Shown here: one piece after another, positions 12,425-23,259 of the stretch | Numbering within the stretch: the stretch's first letter is position 1 | Layout of the letters: every line of letters begins with the position of its first letter | Assembly: GCA_034359265.1 (NCBI GenBank) | Contig: CP136890.1 | Location: forward strand, 29,244,501 to 29,308,500 | Direction: 5' to 3' | Length of the DNA stretch: 64,000 nucleotides | Origin: Canna indica | Lineage: Eukaryota > Streptophyta > Magnoliopsida > Zingiberales > Cannaceae | Position numbers and translations under genes: made by a program | Notes under the pieces: generated by a model | Told to the model about the DNA's origin: nothing | Seen by the model: the letters and a program-made list of their open reading frames with translations, nothing else | Database searches by the model: none

Positions 12425-12930
12425 TAAAATATAAACGCATGTAGGAGATCTACACAATGATCGTGATCGAGTGCGGAGGCACACCAGAGGAGTTTAATGT
12501 GGGTGCATGGGTCGAGGTCGCAGGTGGCTGGGAGCACGATTGTGTTTATGACTTTGCAGACAGTGGCCATGCACGCGTCGTGTTAGGGCCGCTTGGGGCA
12601 TCAACCCCTCTCGTTGCGGGTGAGCGTCCCTCGACATCACGAACGCAGGACCAGAGCCGAATAGTGGCCTTGGAGTCCGAGCTAACACAATAGAGAGCGA
12701 CAATAAAGGAGCAGAGAAAGTCGATGGAGGAGTAAAGACATGCGATGGAGGAGCAGAGACGCACGAATGACGAGTTGAGACAGACGATGCAGAACATGCA
12801 GACCCTCCTCCCTCAGATTGCATCTCACTCGGGCCTTCTACCGATGATGTCGCAGCCGTCCTCCTCCTCAACCCAGTCGATGCTCCCGACCCAATCGCTG
12901 TCGACTCCACCGCCTCCACTGCAGCTGTGA
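11253..12930 (+). pseudogene. Second CACTA gene (Ptta/En-Spm-type transposase protein), broken
   Basis: A set of exon-like segments separated by AT-rich introns: a proline-rich start (11253-11570), a segment containing MARLIRKFMHGVWPIW (11680-11765), a segment with LEWQEISR (11845-12110), a segment with VFERTHSW...GDYVDSRA (12195-12315), and a last segment (12455-12930) with GWEHDCVYDFADSGHARVVLGPLGA and a coiled-coil-like run of MEEQRR repeats. The same arrangement appears in CACTA-2, CACTA-3 and CACTA-4. It matches the plant transposase family annotated as Ptta/En/Spm (Transposase_24-like). Several in-frame stops interrupt this copy. It may correspond functionally to TNPA, the DNA-binding partner of TNP2, but that is inference. 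Confidence 0.72.
12362..12419. repeat. AT dinucleotide microsatellite
   Basis: About 28 TA/AT units in an uninterrupted run, located in the last intron-like gap of the second gene of CACTA-1. Confidence 0.95.
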
Positions 12931-12944
12931 GATTTTGGTTTATT

Positions 12945-13125
12945 GTATTTTGATTATATTTTGATATTTGTTAGCCTCTGTTTGAGGCTTAGATACTTGA
13001 TAGATGTTTATACTTTACATTTCATATTTTGATACTTGTTTGCCTCTGGTTTGAGGCTTATAGTTGTTTATATATATATGATATTTTGATACTTGTTTGC
13101 CTCCGGTTTGAGGCTTAGATTGATG
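12945..13125. repeat. Three tandem copies of an approximately 65-bp unit
   Basis: Each copy contains ATTTTGATA(C/T)TTGTT(T/A)GCCTC followed by TTTGAGGCTTA. The array lies directly after the second gene of CACTA-1, in its 3' noncoding part. CACTA-3 keeps about one copy at 62540-62600 and CACTA-4 a decayed one at about 28395-28430. Confidence 0.75.
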
Positions 13126-13656
13126 ATATTTATGTAAAACTTGATTGGTTGGTTGAAAATGTATGTGTATGAGGTTTTGTGGTTGTAACTGTGATTGATA
13201 ATGTATAATTATAATATGTGATTGATGATATCATTATATATACATGAATTTTTAAAATTTTAATTTTTTTCAGTTACAGGATATAACTTCAGCCACGACT
13301 TACCTATCACTACGCCGTGGCTGAAAGAGTATCGTAAATGGCTGATGGCTTGGGTAGCATCAAATATCACGGTTGCTAATAATATCATCAACGGCTAACA
13401 ACCGCGGCTAATGTGTTTAAATTAGCGACAACCGTTGAGGGCTGTCACTGATGTGTTTAAGTTAGCGTCAGCGCATGCGACTGTCGTTGATGATTACATG
13501 TGACGGTAGAGGTCGACCGTCACAACTTGTCTGAGACGCGCACATCAATGACAACCTTTTGCCACGGCTCCTGCCGTCTATGATAGTTTTCATCGACGAT
13601 TCAGCCACGGCCTTAGCCATCGGTCACAATGACAATTCTAGTAGTTATTTGAAAGT

Positions 13657-13965
13657 TTGTGTAGGTTTGTTGTGAGCTATGTTTTGGATGGTGACTCAAC
13701 TATTTTTTTGGAAACTATGGCAATTGAACATTGCTTCATTTTTGATTTGGAACACTCTCTCCCTCGTTTTCAAGTGGAGACGAATTTCAAGATTTTGGTG
13801 GATGCGCTGACCAAAAAGATCGATGTCTCGTGGGAGATTAATTCTATGGTCGCCGATATATTTTTTCTGGCATCTCATTGTAATTTTGATAAATTTGTAT
13901 TTTGTTATAGAGAGACTAACAAAGCTGCTCATTGGGCAGCAAATAGAACTAAACTTTCACCATGA
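13657..13965 (+). pseudogene. LINE C-terminal RNase H domain remnant
   Basis: The frame keeps the outline of the RVT_3-type RNase H found at the end of plant LINE proteins: an early ...ETMAIEHCF segment, FQVETNFKILVDAL (normally E.D), a SWEIN...VADI segment and the near-terminal YRETNKAAHWAA motif. After a stop the reading continues with weak similarity to about 14055. The domain's N-terminal part is missing, so it cannot be functional. A cellular RNase H-like gene fragment is the alternative, but the A tail and flanking duplication favour a LINE. Confidence 0.65.
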
Positions 13966-14832
13966 TGTCTTGGTTTGGTTCTCTATTCAGCCTTTCGGCT
14001 TGGAGGATATTTTGTACTTTGACCTTTTTGGTTTGGGCTCCGGCCGGGTTTTAATCTAGTTTTTTTTTTCAGTAAAAAAAAAGTATTACCCCAAATAGTC
14101 TAGGCTATATTTATTAGGGTAAATACCAAAAAAAAAACACTAATGTTGGACCTTTTCCCATTTTTATTACAAACTTTTTCTGTTAGCAAGAAAATACACG
14201 AACTTTGATTTCGTCACCCCGTTTAGCATGCACTGTCTTTTTTGACGGTTTTTGCTGACATGGTCATTAACGACGACGACGTGGCAAGTTACTTTGCCAA
14301 AGTAGCATATAATTTCAAAGGACGAGTAAAGGTTAACATAAAATTATGAAATTACCCACCCTTGTTGCTAATATTTTTTGAAACGGGGACGGGCAAAATG
14401 ATATTTTTCCCGTCGTCTTCTAGTTGGGCGCGCTCGATGCCCTAGTTCTTATTTTACCTGCTCGCCTGCTCGAACACTGCGAAGAGGTGGATTTTTTGTC
14501 GCCTTTGTCGCCGGATTAGGGCATGAAGAGACAAGTGGTGGGGATATTGCGAAGCTGTGGTCCAAAAAACAACAGGTATATTTTTGGTTTCTTTCACATG
14601 TGCCATCTTTTTTTTTAATCCATGTGCTGTGGTCCTAATATTATGTGAATCCATTTTTTTCATTGTTTTTTCACTCTTTGCCATCTGTCGCATATTCATT
14701 TTCATGTAGGATGGAAAAATTTGAGATTGTAGTACATCACGGTTGTCAAATGATTTTTTGAACCCCATGTACGCTATGTGGGGGGTGAACTGCTCTTAGT
14801 CAGAGAAGATGATATGATTTTAAATACATAAA

Positions 14833-15636
14833 TTGTCTGACATGAGACTCTTGGTTAAGACATTAGGTTACTCTCGACCTAAATTGTGGTACAAAGATCC
14901 TAAGAAGCCCTTATCTTATGGACTAGTGGAGATAAAGACAGAAACTGAAGTTAAGGAGATGTGTAAATTGGCGATAAGTTGTGGGTTTATACACTTCTAT
15001 TCAGAAGGAGTTAGAGACTATGAATTGAGAAAAAAGAAACTAGAACAAGCTCTCAAAACTCAGAACCAGGATGAGAATTTGGAGCCTGATCATGAAGGAG
15101 CCGACCAGGATGAGGCTCATGAACATACTGATTTTGATGGAGATGATGGCACAAGTGATGAGGATGATGAGGAATACAGAATAGCGCAGAGAAAAAAGAG
15201 AATTTTTAAAGATGATCAATGTACTAGTGGTGGAGGAGATGAGCACAGGAAAGATGAGCAAGGTATCATTGGTGGAGGAGATCAGCACAGTAAAGATGAG
15301 CAAGGTACCAGTGGTGGAAGAGATCAACACAGTAAAAATGAGCAAGGTACTAGTGGTGGAGAAGATCAACACAGTAAAGATGAGCAAGGTACCGTGGAGG
15401 AGATCAACACAGGGAAGCTGAGGGTGGGAACAATGATTCATCAAGTTCTGAAGCATGTAGAGGCTAGGTGTAGTGTCAAATGTCCTTGGAGAATTTATGG
15501 AAGCTTAACACAAAGAAATGAAACATTTATGATTAAGATATATGATTTATGCTCTAGACCAGCAAGAAACAAGCAAGCCTCATCTAAATGGCTTGCAAGG
15601 CACTACATGAAAACTTTTAGGGAAAAATCAGATTGA
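14833..15636 (+). pseudogene. Truncated MuDR-type transposase, N-terminal domains only
   Basis: This 267-residue frame matches the start of plant MULE transposases. The first about 70 residues (LVKTLGYSRPKLWYKDPKKPLSYG and then KEMCKLAISCGFIHFYSE) resemble the N-terminal domain. Residues about 205-255 carry the MuDR DNA-binding pattern VEARCSVKCPWRIYGSL and a KQASSKWLARHYM segment. Between them is an acidic linker with four tandem copies of a 14-residue unit, GG-DQHSKDEQGTS (15229-15396). The catalytic DDE domain and SWIM zinc finger that should follow are absent, because the reading frame stops and the right inverted repeat begins about 70 bases later. The protein could at most bind DNA. The DNA-level repeat is clean, and the frame is otherwise open. 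Confidence 0.75.
15229..15396 (+). repeat. 42-bp coding tandem repeat in the MULE frame
   Basis: Four copies of a 42-bp unit (GGTGGAGGAGATCAGCACAG and continuing), each coding 14 residues in the acidic linker. Copy-to-copy changes are mostly single bases, so the expansion is fairly recent. Confidence 0.85.
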
Positions 15637-16101
15637 AATGTACTTGAAATGCAAAGGGATATATGTGAAAGTTCGTGCCCTAATTCGGCAACAAAGACTC
15701 CAGAAGGCGTGCCCTAATCTTGCGACAAAGGCGACAAAAATCCTCCTTTTCGCAGTGTTCGAGCAAGCGAGCAGGTAAAATAAGAACTAGGGCATCGAGC
15801 GCACCTAACTTGAAGACGACGAGAAAATTACTATTTTGCCCGTCCCCGTTTCAAAAAACATTAGCATCGGGGGTGGGTAATTTCGTAATTTTATGTTAAT
15901 CTTTACTCGTCCGTTGAATTATATGCCACGTTGTCGCCGTTAATGACCATGTCAGCAAAAACCGTCAAAAATGACGGTGCGTGCTAAACAGGGTAACAGA
16001 ATTAAAGTTCGTGTATTTTCTTGCTAACGGAAAAAGTTTATGCTAAAAATGAGAAAATATTCAAAGTTCGTATTTTTTTTGGGTATTTACCCTATTTGTT
16101 A

Positions 16102-17224
16102 ACATGCATGTATATTTGAAATTAAATCTAACAAATAAAATGTACATACTAGCTCTAGCATTGTATTAACCTTGTTTAAAATAAATTTTCTATATATGGA
16201 CGATAGTTTTAGGCCATCAATTACTTCCTCTTATGTAGGCATAATTGGTCACCTATAGACAAAACCCAAAATTTCAGGTTAGGTTCCGTAATTAGATATT
16301 GTATTGTGAAATATAACTTGTACTTGAAATTTGACATCATGGAGTTAAATTTTCGTTCGTTCACTGTTTCGCGCATGTTATTAGGTGTTAGTTTATTTGT
16401 TGCATGACTAAATTTCTGGTTTAGTCTAAGATATCCATTTGGTTGCTTATAGCAGCTGCTAATTGATTAAGCATGTGTTGCTATGTTATAGAATTGTAGA
16501 TTATTAGTGGTAAGCTTATGATGTGGAGGTGACTAATTTATAGGGCCAAACACGAGGGACAAAAAGATGAGTAGGCCTTAAGATTATAAGATAAATCACA
16601 ATATACTAGTAATCATTTGTCATCGTGGAACTTGTTGTAGGCTTTTAGACAGTAGGGTTGCTATCAGGAATTTTAAATCCCAATTAGTAGCTTAGGATTG
16701 CTTTTTAGGTTTATATTTAGTATATACATCAAAAGTAATTGACTCCCCTCGGTGGGGAGTGCTTTGGAAGGCTTCAAACCAATGCCGCAATTAATTAATC
16801 AATCAATCACGTTAAATTGGTACATAAAATTAGAAAAATTATATATATATATATATATATAAAGGAACATTTGTTTCCGCTCATACTTTTGTTGTACTAA
16901 TAGTATTAATGTTTTCATATTAAATGACATGTAAAGTTTTTTACTATAACATTTATAGTAATCAATGCAACATTAATACTAACCTTTTGTTTGGATACAA
17001 AGAGGAGGGGTGAGGAGAGAAAAAATAAGAAGGGTGGAGAAGAAAAAAATAAGAAGGGTGGAGAAGAAAGGGGTGGGGATTGGGGATTGAGGAAGGATAA
17101 TTAATTTCATGTTTGAATAGAATAATTAAAAAATCGGTGGGGAATGGTGAGATAATATATTTTTTTATTGTTTGGGTAGAAAAGAATGGGATAGGGGAGG
17201 ATTATTTTAATAAAAAGATCTTAT
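16102..17224. other. Intergenic DNA with low-complexity patches
   Basis: No coding signal was recognised. An AT dinucleotide run occurs at 16842-16860. A purine-rich patch at 16995-17090 holds two near-perfect copies of AAAAATAAGAAGGGTGGAGAAG. The surrounding TTTGTTTGGAT and TTGTTTGGGT motifs look like remnants of a hAT-type MITE, but no clear ends were found. Confidence 0.4.
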
Positions 17225-18363
17225 TGTGAATGAAATATCCACACTAGTGTGTACAAGTAAAATTCTAAGTTCAATTTTGATTTCTTTGACAAGTTAACTT
17301 AAGTATCAAATTTTAGCTACTTTCACTTATAGGCTTCCAAAATTAAAATGCAAGCGAGCAACAATGATTTCAAGCATAAGTAAGACAATGAGCAGTGCTA
17401 ATAAGTAGAGTTTATAGTGGTTCGACCAACACCACCTACTACTTTGGCTCATCACCATGTATTTCTAACCTCTTTTCTTTATATTTTGAAGGTTTTTCCT
17501 AAAGAATACAAAGATAATTTATCACCCAACCTTATAGGATGACCCAACTACTATTCTAAAATAAAAACACTCAATTACAAAGAACCATATGTGTAACACT
17601 ACACCTTCACATACACAAGCACAAGCAACAAATAGCAACAAGTAAGACAACAATAATAGAGCTTTAAATGTAAAACAAACTCAATGAAGCTCCAAAAGTC
17701 TCTTCCTAGCACTTCAAGATATCAAGAATTGATTTTTCGATTGAAAATAGGGATTGGTAAAGTGAAAAAGGATTGAGAGTATGGAATTGAGAATTAAGAC
17801 TTTATATTAACTCTCGAGCTCAATGAACAGTAAGAAGTGTTTGCCAACTAAAAACATGAGCATTTTTATAGATGGTGGAGGTATGGGCTTCAAAATAGTT
17901 GTTCAATGGATCTAAAAAGACTTGTTGGGCATTTCGAACAACTGCCGATCGAATCTCGATCGATTGAGACTCGGCCAAGCTTTGGTCGAATCGGCCAAAA
18001 AGGTTACTAGATCTTCAATTGATCTTCACCTTTCGGTCAATCTTCGGCCGATCGAGGATCGACCGAAGGTCAGTCGATAAGTAATTTTGGTCAACCGTTG
18101 GGGTTTGGCTTTAGGTAGAAACATGGAGATGGGTGTTTAGCGGCCTTAGAAGCATTTTACAACCAAAACTAACCCTAAACCTAACTTCCGACATTGATCG
18201 TCTTCGGAATCATTGCGACTTGATTTCACACGATTTTTGCAACGAACTTTATAGATGTATATCGTTCTACCAATCTGAACTAAAAACTTGGCAAATGAGT
18301 TAGTTTCATATTTGTTATCATCAAAATAGAGAATGAGGTCTAGATTGAACCCTTGGGCCAACA
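17225..18363 (-). mobile_element. Probable solo LTR related to the gag-only element
   Basis: The minus-strand start TGTTGGCCCAAGGGTTCAAT (18363 leftward) resembles the LTR start of the neighbouring gag-only element (TGTTGGCTTTAGGTTTTCAA). The other end, TGTGAATGAAATATCCACACTAG on the plus strand, resembles that element's TGGGCGAAATGGCAATACTAG. Both also share the TTTATAGTGGTTCG(A/G)CC landmark and a zone rich in GATCGA/TCGATC palindromes. No internal domain adjoins, and the flanking 5-mers do not match, so a truncated or old solo LTR is likely. Confidence 0.55.
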
Positions 18364-18499
18364 CCTTTTAGCCTTCTTTGCACATTTACATATGAAATGA
18401 AAGTTAACTTATTTATATCATTTAATAATTTGTTGAACAATTAATTAAAATAAAAACAATATAAATTTTAATAACCAAACTTTAAAAATACCAAAAATA

Positions 18500-18600
18500 T
18501 TAAAAATCATGTTCGTGTCGGAATGAGTTAGATCGTGGAGCTATAACGAATTGATCAAAGTTAGATGTACTGACAATTTGATCATGAAACTATAACAAAG
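18500..18600 (+). mobile_element. Trace of CACTA-4, 5' part
   Basis: The segment with ATCGTGGAGCTATAAC and TTAGATGTACTGACAATTTG resembles the beginning of the transposase gene in CACTA-1 (7800-7850: TTGGATGTACCGACGAATTC and ATCGTGGAGCTATAAC). The right-hand side resumes as CACTA-like DNA at 26544, so the LTR element between them probably landed in CACTA-4. The match is short and degenerate. Confidence 0.4.
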
Positions 18601-20021
18601 CTAAGGCACTTCCACACCCGGAAGTTACCGCCTTCTTATCGAGAGTCCTCTTCCACCTCAATCCTAAGAGACAACAAAGCTAATCCTAGTAAACACTACA
18701 TTTACACACACAAGTGGCTTTACACCTTGCAAGGTAACCACTTACCCACCAAGACCTATCACAAGGTCTTTTACAAACTCAAGTCAAGAAAAAATAACAG
18801 TAAAAATTACAATTGAAAGAGCTAAGAATAAAACCAAGAAGACGTGCTCTTTTCAAAGTCTCGGAACCTCCAACTCGTCAAGGGAATGAGCTCGAATTAA
18901 CTCCCGAGTTGAGGGAGCACCTGGCGCTTGAGAAGGTGTTCGTAGAGGGAGCAGAGCGCAAGCAATCTTTCTTTTGGAAGGCTCAAATCTCTCTTCTTGA
19001 TGGCTCAATAATTTCCGTAAGAGTGTGACAGAGAGATTAAAAGAAGTTATAACATGTATATTTATACCCTACGGAAGAAACGGTTGCTCAACGGATAGTT
19101 TTCTATCCGTTGTAGAGTGCCGGTCGAATGGTCGGTCGATCGATTATTCGACTGCTTCTCTTTACTCTGTGGTCGGTTGACTGACGGGTCGATCGATTGT
19201 CGCGAGCCTCGCGATCCTCAGTTCGGTCGACCGCTCGAGGCTTTCCGCGATTTCTTTCCCAGCTTCGGTCGACCGATTGGCTTCTGCCACTTTTTGATGC
19301 CATTCGATTGACCGAACCTGGGCTGAACAAGGCATACAGCTTTGTTCTGCTTGGTTTTTCTGCTTCCGTCTTCACTATGTCTACTTATATAACATTTATT
19401 AATTTCAAGTTAAATAACTTTATAACATGATAACTTTAAAACATAAATGTTATATAAGGATTATACCCCATTTGAGTCCAATAAAAATATCTAAAAATTC
19501 AAAATCCCTAAGGATCAAAATCTAGTTCTTGAGATCTAGTATAAAACGGAAATTTCCTAATCTTTTGGGTCAAATAAGGATATGCTAAAGGCTTCCAATT
19601 TTTTTTTAAAAATACATCGTTATCTAGTTTTGACCCAAGGAACAATTATCGCCATTTTTTATTTCAAGAAAAGGTTTGGATCATATAGCCCTCCAAGGAG
19701 CTCCCTAGTCTTAGTGAATTTTAGGGTGGTCCCGAAATTTCATGGTTTGGGGTTCGGGATAGATTTTTGGGTTTCTTATGTATCATCATGAGGATTACAT
19801 TAATTTCTAGACACCCTAAACCTAAACTCCATTTCTTGAAGATTCCCGAGTGCCGACGAGCATCCTTGTCGATTTATCCGATTTCTCTGATCGCGGACGT
19901 CGCGCACTAACCGATATGGAACCTGAAAGATATTCTCAATGAAATCATTAGTCTCATATTTGTTATCATCAAAACCATCAAAAGCGAGATTAAATCTAAG
20001 GTTGAAAACCTAAAGCCAACA
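18601..20021 (-). repeat. 3' LTR of the gag-only element, truncated
   Basis: It matches 25137-26543 almost base for base, including CTTCTTATCGAGAGTCCTC, the GGTCGACCGA-rich zone (19115-19320) and the terminal AACCTAAAGCCAACA. The first about 310 bp of the other LTR have no counterpart, and CACTA-like DNA abuts at 18600, so that part was deleted. Confidence 0.85.
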
Positions 20022-23000
20022 ATCTCTCCATTTTTGATGATGACAAACATCAATAAGAAAATATATCATTAAAACATATAGGATATCAAATAAGGGATTT
20101 CTCCCCCTATCAACATGCATATCTATAAGATAAACTTTCCCTATCTATATACATGGATTTCCTATATTTTCCTCCCCTTTATCTATAGTTTTCTCCTTAT
20201 TTTCTTATACACTTCTCCCTTTTTTACTTATACTCTTCTCCCCCTTTTGACATCAATCAAAAAGGGCAAGAGAGATCTATCTAAGCAAAGGAATGAAGAA
20301 CACATATTTACATAAGGTTGAGACTCTAAGGAGTATTTTTCATAAAACATGAAAATCTCAACCAAGGGATGGAAAACAATTTTTGATATGAACACACAAT
20401 CATACATGAAAATAAATTGATATACAATTCAAATATGCATTCAAGTATGAATGTTGATTCTTTTTCATGATATTTTTAATTTCATTCAAACTCTCAACAT
20501 ATCAAGATGTGGTCATTTAGATCATGTTTATCAAGTTTGAAATAAAACTAGTGTCATTTAATCTAAATATGAACTTAGCATGTTTTCATTTGAAATAAGC
20601 ATGAAAACTATGAAAATGCTAAGTCTCAAGATTTGCTATCTACTCATATTTTTTCATAACTTAGGCATTAATTAAGACATCAAACATGAGATAATGTAAG
20701 AGCATGAATCAAGTTGGGGCTTAAGATGAAATTTTTAATTCACTTTGTTGACTTAAGTCAACCTATACTTCTAGTTTTCAAAAAATCACCCTTCTAAGTT
20801 GATACAAAATCATATTTTTGATGAAAATTTTGAAACCAATTTTTGGTTGAAAATTTTTGATACCAAATATTGAATGGTTATATGAAATGCATGTATCAAG
20901 TTTGAACTCAAAATGAGTTTAAAAATCAAAGTCCATTTTTCATCTTATATTGATTCTAATCAAACCATACCAAATGTAGTTTCTAGCTATCATTCAAGAA
21001 TTCAAAATCATTCCTAGAAATGATTTTACTCAATCAATGGTGTGAATTATATTAGAAACATAATCAAAATGGTATACTCAAATTTTCATTTAAAGTTTTC
21101 GAAAAATCAAAGTATTAAAAAAAATGATATTTCAAAAAGATGATACTTTTCATTTTGAAAATCCAACTTCAAAATTTCACTAAAAATTAGATTCTTGATG
21201 AAACTTTTTAAAGTTTTTACACAACATGCTAGATTTTTCAATGAATGTGTAGCTTCAAGAATCATCTCAAAATTAATTTTCTATATTTTTCTAGAAATAA
21301 CTGAAATTTACTAATCATAGGTTGAAATGATACTTTTGTAATTTTCAGTTATTCTAAAAGACTTGTTCAATTTTCATTCAAACTTTCATGACACCACATG
21401 ATGATCATGTAAAGAGTATATGTCAAGTTTAAAATGAAAGTTATGTCCTTAAGTCAAGATATCAACCTAGCATGATTTCATTCAAAACTGAACTAGTTTT
21501 TATGAAACTTGCTAAGTTTCAATCTTAACATTTGCTCATGATTTTTCAAATTTAAACCTATGAATACCTAACATGAGTAAATTTAAATATGTTTCTCAAA
21601 TATGGATCATATATGAGACCTTCAAGTCAACTTGTTGACTTGGGTCAACTTGGTTCAAAAGAGATTATCATGAATTCACCTCTATGTCATTTTATCCATA
21701 TCGATATGAATTTTTCACTCTTAGTGCTTGGAAACATGGCATACCTATTCCTAAAATATTTATAAAGTTTTGAACTTAAAATGAAATGACCAAGTCGATT
21801 TGTTGACTTGGGTCAAACCTTTTTAAGCTTAAGTCCTCTAAATTGACTTAGTTATTAATTTGCTCAATCTCTTATGAATTTTCAATTTTAAGCAAATGAC
21901 AACTAATCATTAACACACATAAATATGTTCATCAAATTTTTAACTTAAGATGAAGTCTCTAAAGAAAAGTATTAACCTAGTTCAATTTCATAAATATCAT
22001 GATATCATGAAATGAGCTAAGTTATCAAGATTTTTCCTACTCATGAAAATTCAAGGATTTATCATGCAAAAATAGTCATGAGCATAGAGACATCATTAAA
22101 CATGGATATTTAATTATTTTACTAAGATTTTTATAAAATTAAATTTATACATTCTTGAAAATTTGTCCAACTTTTTCATTTCCTTTTTCATTTACTTCTA
22201 GATAGCATAACCTTCAATGTTTATCACTTTCTTAACTTGCAAGGAAGCTTCATTAGTAGCATAATGAAATAATATATCAACTTAGCAAGCTAATATACTA
22301 AATAGCAAGGTTCAAAGCAAAGTTTCATTTATTCCCTTAACCTATGCTAGATAGTAAAGATTCATTTTTTAAAAAAATTACTATTGTATCAAAATGAATC
22401 TAAGAAGATCTTAGGATGTGAAACATTAAAGATTAAGATCCTTTCCAATGTTAAACTAGTTTGGACTTACAAGAAGGTCTCTAATAATAGATATTTACCT
22501 AGAACAAGTTTTATTTAATGAAATTTGTCTAAGTACTAAAGTTCTACCTACTCATGAGAACTTCAAGGGTTTTAACATGCAATTACCATCCTGAGTATAG
22601 AGACATTAATTAAGCTTAAATATTTAGGTATAACACTTAGATTTTGAATTTTTCAAAGTTATACCCTATTCATGATTATTTAGCCAAACTAATCTTTTTC
22701 TTCATAGTTAGCCTTCCTAAAATACTTATGACTTGCAAGTAAGCTACACTAATATTTTTAGAGAAAATATAGCTACTTAGCAAGCTAACTCAACCAAAAA
22801 GCAAAGAGAAGCAACAAGTATCATTATCAAATATCACTTTGCTAAATGGTTTCAAAATGAAATAGAATGATATCAAAACGAATTTTAAGATATCACAAGA
22901 ATAATAAATGAAAACATGATCTCCAACCCTTCCTATTGGTTGAAAACCGAAAGCCACAATTAGCCTACCATTTAAAATTGCAAGGTCGCTTAGGCCTATT

Positions 23001-23259
23001 ACAGGCCACCGGGGTCTCCGAAGAGACCGGGAAATCAAAATCAAAAAATGTTTTCAAAAGAACTCTTTTGCAAGAGCGGGAAAAACAACTCAAATTAAAC
23101 ATATATCAAACTCCAACTATAATGTAAACAAGAGGGTATAGGAGATGATACCAAAGACTTTTTGACGCCAACCTTACTAAGGCATCAAGATGACTTGAAG
23201 TTGCAACCAAGGGAGGATTCATCATTCAATTTCATGGTCAACTTCAACACATCATTTGT
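20022..23259. other. Noncoding interior of the gag-only element
   Basis: This 3.2 kb is AT-rich and holds no reading frame of note. Many loosely repeated phrases occur (GTTGACTTGGGTCAA and AAAATGAGCTAAG-like strings), suggesting decay or internal amplification. In autonomous relatives the pol gene occupies this position; here nothing resembling protease, integrase, reverse transcriptase or RNase H was found on either strand. Confidence 0.65.

Larger units (their letters stand above)
6274..13646 (+). mobile_element. CACTA-1, decayed CACTA (En/Spm) transposon
   Basis: The left end reads CACTACTAGAAT and the right end ATTCTAGTAGT followed by T where the consensus expects G. The flanking triplets ATC and ATT are a plausible 3-bp target duplication with one change. 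Both ends carry the typical subterminal repeats built on ACGGC/GCCGT motifs such as TCGACGGCC and CCACGGC. Inside, on the plus strand, are a degenerate TNP2-type transposase and then a multi-exon second gene, the usual CACTA order. Size is about 7.4 kb. Many stops make it non-autonomous. It interrupts a LINE. Confidence 0.88.
6216..14084 (+). mobile_element. 5'-truncated LINE, split by CACTA-1
   Basis: The 12-base direct repeat ATTACCCCAAAT stands at 6204-6215 and again at 14085-14096. Just before the second copy is an A-rich tail. Without the inserted CACTA element, about 500 bp remain (6216-6273 plus 13647-14084), the 3' end of a LINE. The right part encodes an RNase H-like domain remnant. 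The combination of A tail, variable-length perfect target duplication and 5' truncation is the standard outcome of target-primed reverse transcription. Confidence 0.75.
14117..16092 (+). mobile_element. Mutator-like element (MULE) with long terminal inverted repeats
   Basis: The element begins GGGTAAATACC and ends GGTATTTACCC. It is flanked by 9-bp target duplications TATTTATTA (14108-14116) and TATTTGTTA (16093-16101), one mismatch apart. The terminal inverted repeats are about 409 bp (14117-14525) and 385 bp (15708-16092). Shared landmarks include the GGTAAAATAAGAAC region and the CGGGGACGGGCAAAAT/ATTTTGCCCGTCCCCG pair. A single open frame lies between them. Nine-bp duplications and long inverted ends are diagnostic of Mutator superfamily elements. 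Confidence 0.9.

Noticed and set aside
4935..16775. GGGGAGTGCTTTGGAAG shared near 4935 and 16758 as evidence of one large duplication
   Set aside because: The match is only about 17-20 bases and the flanks are unrelated, so a large duplication cannot be supported.
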